Assembly: GCA_000697055.1 (NCBI GenBank)
Contig: JNDT01001184.1
Location: 1-15,273 of the forward strand
Reading direction: 5' to 3'
From: Saksenaea vasiformis B4078
Lineage: Eukaryota; Mucoromycota; Mucoromycetes; Mucorales; Saksenaeaceae
Length of the DNA: 15,273 nucleotides
The notes beneath the pieces were generated by a model. The model was not told where the DNA came from. It made no database searches and saw only the letters and a list, made by a program, of their open reading frames with translations. Shown piece by piece: positions 9,236 to 15,273 of the stretch. The position numbers and the translations under genes are program-made. Numbering within the stretch: the first letter of the stretch is position 1; every line of letters starts with the position of its first letter.

Positions 9236-9660
9236 TCAACTACCTCGCCAGATGTTGTCGTTATCTGGTTTATCGGTGAGTTCTGGCAGATAGACTTCAT
9301 GTACGAGGAAGCCGACGACGTGACGAGCAGGGAAAGCAAGGTCAAGCACGCGGGAATTGTTGATACCTAGTGTGCGAAGATAGTTGCGGATTTCTTGGCG
9401 TAGTAGTCGCCTTTTGCCGTGTAGGTAGAGGTTCCGGTGCTAGGAAGGATTGGCTGGCAGGAAGTGTATTGATGACTGATGTAAAGCTTTTGGTGGCGGC
9501 GTTTGGAGCACGTACGAATTTGCGATGCTGTGAACACCGAGCAAGTGGTGAAGCGCAGAGCAGCTCGGATCTTGGAGGCGCGGCTTTCGAACTCCTTGAT
9601 ACTAGTTTGAAGAGTTTCAAGTTGTTTTTGTTGACAGGATAATGCTTTGTTGTAAAGATC
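9236..9660 (-). pseudogene. Decayed retroelement ORF1/gag C-terminal fragment
   Basis: Read on the minus strand, three frames succeed one another. A coiled-coil-like stretch (QQKQLETLQTSIKEFESRAS) from about 9655 comes first. It is followed by a Ser/Pro-rich linker (TLPASQSFLAPEPLPT) near 9450. Last comes a compact domain from about 9418 to the TGA at 9236-9238: QEIRNYLRTLGINNSRVLDL followed by PARHVVGFLVHEVYLPEL. The pattern LR..LGI...RVLD..(F/Y)PA..VV..LVH..Y..EL is one I associate with gag-like ORF1 proteins of Mucoromycota retroelements. At least two frameshifts make it dead. It is the complementary half of the zinc-knuckle piece at 250-669 but lies on the other strand 9 kb away, so it is a separate insertion. 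Confidence 0.5.
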
Positions 9661-10504
9661 GTAATCCGCTGAAAATCTAGGCTGGATCGTTGGGGTCTCT
9701 AATCAATTAATGGTGGTTACGGGTGTGTTTCCTATTGGTCATGACTACTTAACCATGTGTAACGATACCAGACGCAGAAGAAGAGCAGCGTAAAAATTCA
9801 TTCAATAGCCGGTATTCACGTATAGTCTACGATTTAACAAGTAGCATTCCCATATAGTGTAGGTTTGGCCAATAAGCACCTCATGTAGTGTGGGCAATAA
9901 GGTCTTCATCTAGATAAGTTTGCTCTGGTTTTACTCACATTGCACGTAATAGAATGGACATTGATTTCTGCAGCAGCGTCTATTGTTAGTGTTGGTAGAA
10001 CCCGTTCGTAGATCTACTCTCCTCACGAGAAACTTTTCATTGTGTTTCTTGCTAACCGCTGCATACATCGTCCACTGTCGTATCCGACATGGTTACATTA
10101 CTATACAGTGATCGGAACGATATGTCTGAACATGACAAAAGGTATTTAGGGTAATTACTTTATGAGAACGCGGTTCTAGACATGTCTTATTCCTATGTAT
10201 CTGTTGCTGGGATACCAGCAGACGCGGAATATACAATTAACCAGGATAAGCATGATGATCCCGATCCAGTAAAGGGTCGCCTAGATATATTTCTAACCCC
10301 TCTGTGCTACTGTTACCGGCAAGCACCGTAAATTATTTAACTTATTTTAATCTCGCTTATTTCAGTACTCCCACTACTTGAATTCGGATACAACATCCAC
10401 GGACAAATTTGAGACAAATGATATTCTTCATTCTTTGACGCGGGTCGTCTGTTATATCGCGAGTACTTTATAAATATCATAATAATTATTTTTTACGTAA
10501 CGAA
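9661..10504. other. Gene-poor stretch
   Basis: No recognised gene. Between about 9800 and 9900 the phrase (CAT/CAC)-ATA/GTAGTGT-AGG..CCAATAAG recurs two or three times at about 30-bp spacing, a weak decayed minisatellite. One short plus-strand frame at 10182-10331 is described separately. Confidence 0.35.
10182..10331 (+). other. Short open frame, 49 codons, unrecognised
   Basis: ATG at 10182, stop TAA at 10329-10331. The frame is open upstream to 10154. It reads MSYSYVSVAGIPADAEY, then DDPDPVKGRLDIFL. It has no family match that I know, no clear promoter, and no neighbour on the same strand. It could be an exon relic or chance. Confidence 0.12.
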
Positions 10505-10772
10505 TGGGCTTTGGGACAGAGATCTCGTCGCATAGGTCACATATGAGGACATAGATTCTACATCCAAAGACTGACATTACGTCTGACGTCAAAGACAAAC
10601 TCAGGAACCCAGATCTTCTAACCAGGGTCAAGACTACAGTTTCCGAATGAGTAGAACAATAATAAGGACAGACGCGTAAACAAATGTAATCGATTCTGCT
10701 TTCATAACCAAACAAAGAAGAGTTTCAAAGGATTTCTGTCTGTCAAATACCTACCAAACAAATAGAAATCCA
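10505..10772 (-). repeat. Dispersed repeat, copy B (inverted)
   Basis: The reverse complement of this block aligns along its whole length with 662-918. It has a 4-bp longer start (TTTGGTAGGTATTTGACAG against TTTGGTATTTGACAG) and small indels elsewhere. The shared words include TTGGTTATGAAAG, TTATTATTGTTCTACTCATT and CTATGTCCTCATA. Neither copy has an intact open frame in common, so this is more likely a non-coding part of an element (LTR, MITE or UTR) than a gene piece. Confidence 0.7.
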
Positions 10773-10810
10773 CAGACCTCTTACAGCGTGGTTAAAAATC
10801 ACGTGTGTTC

Positions 10811-10878
10811 TATACTGCACTGGCTTTGTACTGTACTGGCTTTGTAACTGTACTGACTTTGTACTGTACCGACTTCTG
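10811..10878 (+). repeat. 16-bp minisatellite, left array (4 units)
   Basis: Units TATACTGCACTGGCTTTG, TACTGTACTGGCTTTG, TAACTGTACTGACTTTG and TACTGTACCGACTTCTG. The consensus TACTGTACTGACTTTG is the same as in the array at 14782-14923 and on the same strand. Confidence 0.85.
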
Positions 10879-11426
10879 GCTGTAACAATTGTTTTTGTAT
10901 TACACTGTTTACGTTAGACTCTCTGCATTACTCACACATTCACAAGCATGCATATATTTGTTATTATTGTGAAAGTTTAAAAACAAAACTAATTTCAACG
11001 TCGAAACAGAAAAGCATTTATGTCCATGTGCATAAAATAGTTGGGAGTGTCATTTCCTGGTAATTGGAACTTGCATGTCGATTAGTTATAATGGCAATAC
11101 AAACAAAACACGGCTCAATAGTAGAGTGGTAGGCAGCGAAAGAAAGGGATGGCGTAATAATGGCGATGGTGCACGATTGGATCAGCCGCGGCGAACCAAA
11201 AATATCAACTTTTTAATCAGCAGCTTGTCACCAATCAAGGTACTTAGTGATTCACCAATCACGTCGCTTGCATATTCATTTTGTTCATGAAGATGTTGTC
11301 TTAATCATAACGCCGTAATGCACTTACCGTACCATCAATCAATTAGACCAGAGATCTTATTGCATCTATCTCACATTGGTCCATCCGAATGATGGACAAA
11401 TCTTACAAGATCAGTTTTTTGTAAAA
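10879..11426. other. 5' non-coding region of the hAT relic
   Basis: No coding region is supported. Two CACCAATCA words (near 11229 and 11251) could be CCAAT-box-like sites upstream of the TATA word at 11427. No clear terminal inverted repeat of a hAT element was found here. Confidence 0.35.
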
Positions 11427-11434
11427 TATAAAAG
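11427..11434 (+). promoter_or_regulatory. TATA box of the hAT transposase relic
   Basis: TATAAAAG lies about 80-100 bp before the first recognisable transposase codons. It is probably the ancestral promoter of the element. Confidence 0.4.
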
Positions 11435-11505
11435 GCTCTAGAAATAAGCACAGGAAAGTCACTTTTTCATCTGTTATCAACTTTTGACTCTCGACTCTCC
11501 AACGG

Positions 11506-14400
11506 ACAGGACCTGGTCTCTTCTGATTTCATCGACAGCGAGCAAGAGTTTGCACCATCACCTTCTCAATACTCTCTTCTTTCGAATACGTTTTTCGGAT
11601 GCTGATATTTTCTCTCCAAGCACTGAATAGTTGCCTCCAGCGAATGCTGATCTGGCAGGCAAGAAAAGCGTTGTTTGGAACTGGTTCAAGAAGGTCGACT
11701 GGGAAGTCTCGAAGAAACGGAAAGCTCATTTGCATGCAAAGCGAACGGTAATTTCAATATATGCATTTATCTGACGTAAATAATAACGATACTTGGTATA
11801 GTAACAAGAAAATTGCCATCGTGTCCGCAGCTGCCAGTAGTACGACACAAATGAAGAAACATATGGAGAAATATCACAAGTCTGTGTGGGCAAGTGTACA
11901 GTCTCCAGTTCCGGAAAAAGGCAACATCTCCATGTATATCAAGACGTAAGTGATAGAGCACATTACATACCTTTATTCTGAGGACTATACTGAATTTATA
12001 ACAGGAATGCAACAAAATTTGATCCAGCCATTTTCCGTCAAAAGCAATGCGTCTGGATTGCCAGAAACGATCAACCGTTTTCTGAAGTTGAAACTGGTGC
12101 CTACCGCGCCTTGGTTCAAATACTTACGACCTGATCTACAGCTGATCGGAGCTGGTACGATGAAGAACGATATCATGAGGAGATCAGAAGAAAAGCGGCA
12201 ACAGCTGAGGGCTGAATTGGCAGTACGTTGTAAGACCTATGACAATGACAAATTGCTAATAGATTATTAGATGGTAGATTCCAAGATCTCCGTGTCTCTT
12301 GATGTGTGGACCTCGCCAAATATGCACAGCTTCCTTGGAATTACAGGACATTATATTGACACCAAATGGAAGATGCAACGCGTTCTTCTGGATTTTGCGG
12401 CGATAGAATCTTCCCATACAGGCGAGAATCTGGTAGATGTTTTCATGGCTTCTATGAGAGACGTTGCCATAGATACAAAGGTAATTCTCATGCAACTGCT
12501 ACAAATGACCTACAGTCAGTAAAATATTATGCTAGATCCTTGCAATTACCATGGACAATGCATCAAACAATGATACAATGATGCGACACTTGCGCATTGC
12601 ATGATCAACGGAGAATGGCATATAATTCAATGATAAGGAGCAGAATAACCAATACATGGCTGTGAGATTTTGTTAATGGAGAGGACTGATAACAACGGAA
12701 TACGTTGAGACTCTTAGATGATTTTTTATTGTATATTAATCGATCCAGCTTATATATCTTTCTACTGACTCTTTTTACAATAATTAAAATAACAGTAATC
12801 AGTAGTGCATGTTTGATAGGAGATTACATTAAATGTCATGTTTCTTTAGAGTGAGGATAGAGCTGACTGTTGTTCTGCTCTGATCACCATGACTGCATAT
12901 TCATGCATGCTGATCTTCATGTCAAAGTAAAAATTAAAATATGATAATCCATGCAGAAGACATGACAACAATACTCCTGATCTGATTTGTACTTCAGCTT
13001 ATTCATTATTTATCCGGTTTCTCATCTGTGAGGTTTAGCTGTGGATGTCGTGATATGATTTAGTCATTCTGTATGTAGAATACGACAATGGCCCACATCA
13101 TTAACCTCGGCGTTCAAGCAGCATTGGCAGCTTTGAAAGCAACTGCCAAAGAAAACGACAGTGAGGTAGATGAACAATCGATCGGTAATGGTGTCGATCA
13201 TGAGTGCGATATTATCATAAGCACTATCAATAAGGTTTGTCCCCTTCCATTTCCTTATCATGTTTTGTCGAAAGTTGAAACATTGATTCTTCTCAATAGC
13301 TGCGAAAAAAATTATTTCAGCAGTACATAGTTCACTTTCCCGTCGCCAGAGATATGAAACTTACCGCAGGATGATTGAAACTTCTAGCTCCTTGCAGCTG
13401 GTACTGGATACCGAAACCCGTCGGAATTCAACCCACGACATGATCTCTGTAACTCTGCTACAGAAGGATCCTCTGCGCATGCTGGTATCGGAGGATACAG
13501 AGCTGCGGCCATATGAATTGAACGAGAGAGAATGGAAAAATCTAGCAAAGATGAAAGACATGCTTTCTGTAAGTTTTTTGTTTAGCTGGCTGGTCACTAA
13601 TTACTGTCGCCAGATTTTTAAACTTGCTACTTGCGTCCTCTCAAACGAAAGCTATCCATCGCTGCATGTCATCGTTCCAGTATACAACCTATTGATGGAT
13701 AAGCTCGAGAATTTCCAAGGATGGAATGCTGAATTGAATGCCGCTTTAAATTTCTGCTTCGAGAAGTTGCAAAAGCACTATATCATGACAGACGATTCGC
13801 CCATATCTTCAATCGCTACGAGTAAGTTTGCGGTGACGATCCACGCAATCAATCTGATTTTCCATTGTTTCACAGTCCTCGACCCATGGCTCAAATTGGA
13901 TTACCACCATCAGCATCGTTTGAGAGCACGTTGAAGAAATTCATGTTTGAAGAAGCTTGAAAAAGTTGTCCGAAAGTACCAAGCAGAGAACTCTGTGTAC
14001 TTCATCGAGCCGCAGCCAGTCAATTCGACTGAAGAGGATGCTCCGTTGCGTTTAGACCTGGCATACCTGGGGTACATTCAGCATATCTACAGTACAGCAC
14101 AATCTCAGCGGATGGCACAAGATGATGAGCTGCAAGACTATCTGCGAACTGATATAATCAGAAACCCACACTGCGATATTCTTACATGGTGGGCTGAACG
14201 AGGAAATCAGTATTCTGTGTTGTCTTCCATTGCGCGAGATTACTTGGTGATTCCAGGTTTGTGAACAAAACAGTGGACAGAATGTATGCTTACATATTCA
14301 TCTGCAGGTAGCAGTGCTCCTGCTGAATGAGTGTTCTCTGGTGCTCGAACACTGATACCCTGGCGCTTGCATGCTGTTGAAGTACCAGCTCCTTCGTAAA
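11506..14400 (+). pseudogene. hAT-family transposase, inactivated, multi-exon
   Basis: The ancestor cut and pasted its own DNA. Order of parts: acidic N-terminus (SDFIDSEQEFAPS); BED-finger region with VWNWF (11674-11688) and H-x4-H in KKHMEKYHK; first catalytic-Asp motif SVSLDVWTSP (12289-12318); second, ITMDNASNNDTMM (about 12545); MAHIINLGVQ (13088); TRRNST (13416); a long helical insert; IATILDPWLKL across an intron at 13822-13875; and the C-terminal dimerisation domain (ELQDYL, DILTWWAERGNQYSVLSSIA, then SAPAE-stop-VFSGAR). Introns with good GT..AG ends lie at about 11946-12004, 12223-12270, 12481-12535, 13569-13613, 13822-13875 and 14257-14307. Lesions: stops at 11628 and 14328 (Arg codon to TGA), a frameshift near 12124, an expanded A7 run near 13305, frame breaks at 13920-13965, and a 430-bp insertion at 12655-13078. 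No intact initiator ATG is seen. The family call is firm; the gene cannot make a working enzyme. Confidence 0.92.
12655..13078. mobile_element. Insertion of about 430 bp inside the hAT relic
   Basis: The transposase frame reads up to FNDKEQ (about 12630-12650) and resumes at MAHIINL (13088), residues that are close together in hAT proteins. The intervening sequence is AT-rich, has stops in all frames and no transposase similarity. Similar words bracket it: AGAATAACCAATACATGGC before and AGAATACGACAATGGC after, a possible decayed target duplication. A second direct pair, CTGTGAGATTTTG (12660) and CTGTGAGGTTTAG (13027), lies just inside. The type of element is unknown. Confidence 0.45.
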
Positions 14401-14781
14401 GAGAATATGTATTGGTCGTAGATGATAAACGAAGTTGTAACTGACATGCCATTTACGCTAGATGAACGATAAAATCTCGTCACAGATCTTCAATTGTGCC
14501 CGTCGGCTGTGATTTAAGAGAAAGATAAGCGAAAAAACAAAAAAGAAAATAAACGCGTCAAGAAAAACTCAAAAAACCGTGTCAGTATCTTTTTTTTTTT
14601 TTTACCTTACCTTTTACTTCCTTTCCTTCCTTCAACTAGTAGAATATTACTGTTATTACAATAAATGTCGCTCATTTGCAAACTATTTTTTATAAAGTGC
14701 ATTTACTTTTTGAAATTAAACTGCTATGGTTACTTCTTTCTTTTTGACATTGCACCATCAGTAATCAGTTCAATTGAGTAG
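14401..14781. other. 3' non-coding region of the hAT relic with homopurine/homopyrimidine tract
   Basis: Contains an A/AG-rich run at about 14518-14578, followed by a T14 run and CT-rich sequence at 14590-14633. This is low-complexity DNA without genes. Confidence 0.4.
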
Positions 14782-14923
14782 ACCATACTGACTTTGTACT
14801 GTACTGATCTTTTACTGTACTGACTTTTTGTACTGTACTGACCTTATACTATACTGACTTCTTACCATACTGACTTTTACTGCACTGACTGCTGTACTGG
14901 CTTTTGTACTGTACTGACTTTTT
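14782..14923 (+). repeat. 16-bp minisatellite, right array (about 9 units)
   Basis: About nine units of TACTGTACTGACTTTG with 14-18 bp lengths and point changes (for example TACTATACTGACTTCT, TACCATACTGACTTT, TACTGCACTGACTGC). The same unit and strand occur in the left array at 10811-10878, so the two arrays are direct, not inverted, copies around the hAT relic. Confidence 0.88.
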
Positions 14924-14929
14924 AGTTAA

Positions 14930-15205
14930 GCATTAAAATTCTACTTTTAATATCTAAAAATAAAAGTTAAAATAATATTTTTAAACTTTTTTTTTGTTAG
15001 TTAAAATATTTAAATTATCTTTAAAAAAGATATATTTTTATTTATATTATTAAAGTAAAAATAATATACTTAAAAAATATATATTATTACATATGTCAAA
15101 TTTTTTTTATTTAAAAACTCTCATGTAACTTATACCAATCTCTATCATATTAAATATTCCGAAAGATTTCGTCCCCTATTTTTTAGTATTTAACCTCTTT
15201 TTGGC
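14930..15205. other. Very AT-rich block before the tRNA gene
   Basis: Composed almost only of A and T (for example 14995-15110), with many TTTAAA, ATATAT and TTATTA words and no gene. It ends about 20 bp before the tRNA. It may be a nucleosome-free region, a decayed element drawn to a Pol III gene, or an AT-biased spacer. Confidence 0.5.
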
Positions 15206-15217
15206 CAGAAACGTAAA

Positions 15218-15273
15218 GGAGGTGTGGCCTAATGGATAAGGCACTAGACTTCGGATCTAGGGATTGTGGGTTC
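15218..15273 (+). tRNA. tRNA-Arg (anticodon TCG), truncated by the window end
   Basis: The acceptor 5' strand GGAGGTG is followed by TG and the D-arm GGCC-TAATGGAT-AAGGC with the A-box word TGGCCTAATGG. The anticodon stem CTAGA/TCTAG (15244-15248 with 15256-15260) closes a 7-nt loop CTTCGGA with anticodon TCG at 15251-15253. The T-stem start GTGGGTTC runs to the window edge. It reads CGA arginine codons. No intron is present in the anticodon loop. The 3' half lies outside the window. Confidence 0.92.

Noticed and set aside
10811..10878. Short regularly spaced repeats as a CRISPR array
   Set aside because: The units are contiguous minisatellite copies without unique spacers, and the genome is eukaryotic.
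10811..14923. The two minisatellite arrays as hAT terminal inverted repeats
   Set aside because: They are in the same orientation; no inverted pair and no 8-bp target duplication could be found by eye.

Overview
The window looks like nuclear DNA of an early-diverging fungus, most likely a Mucorales-type mould. The secreted aspartic protease at 2317-3538 follows rhizopuspepsin (the Rhizopus pepsin-like enzyme) almost block by block. Introns are short (45-59 nt, GT..AG with a branch-point-like motif). Two broken retroelement ORF1/gag pieces have the look of Mucoromycota elements. The organism call rests on these resemblances only; no search was run.

Layout, left to right. 1-2.26 kb is gene-poor and holds a decayed LINE-like ORF1 fragment with a CCHC zinc knuckle (about 250-669), joined to a roughly 255-bp dispersed repeat (copy A, 662-918). 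2317-3538 is an intact two-exon secreted aspartic protease. 3.85-4.2 kb on the minus strand holds an unrecognised, frameshifted coding remnant. 5285-8510 is the main unknown: a multi-exon gene for a protein of about 1000 residues, with a globular half I cannot assign with confidence, an Arg-rich linker and a C-terminal array of nine 20-23-residue monomers arranged as three A-B-C triplets (195-bp period). 8.6-9.05 kb holds a degenerate 100-bp tandem repeat, 9.24-9.66 kb (minus) a second broken ORF1/gag piece, and 10505-10772 (minus) copy B of the dispersed repeat. About 11.5-14.4 kb is a dead hAT transposase gene of at least eight exons with stops, frameshifts and an insertion of about 430 bp. 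It sits between two arrays of the same 16-bp minisatellite (10811-10878 and 14782-14923). A very AT-rich block and a truncated tRNA-Arg(TCG) gene end the window.

The protease and the 5285 gene are the only two protein genes that look alive. Each has a TATA box about 45-50 bp before its ATG. They show no sign of working together. The rest is mostly a graveyard of mobile elements. The best candidate for something undescribed is the 5285-8510 protein. Its central region has the order of elements seen in the uracil-DNA glycosylase-like fold (inference, low confidence), and its tail is a recently amplified higher-order repeat.
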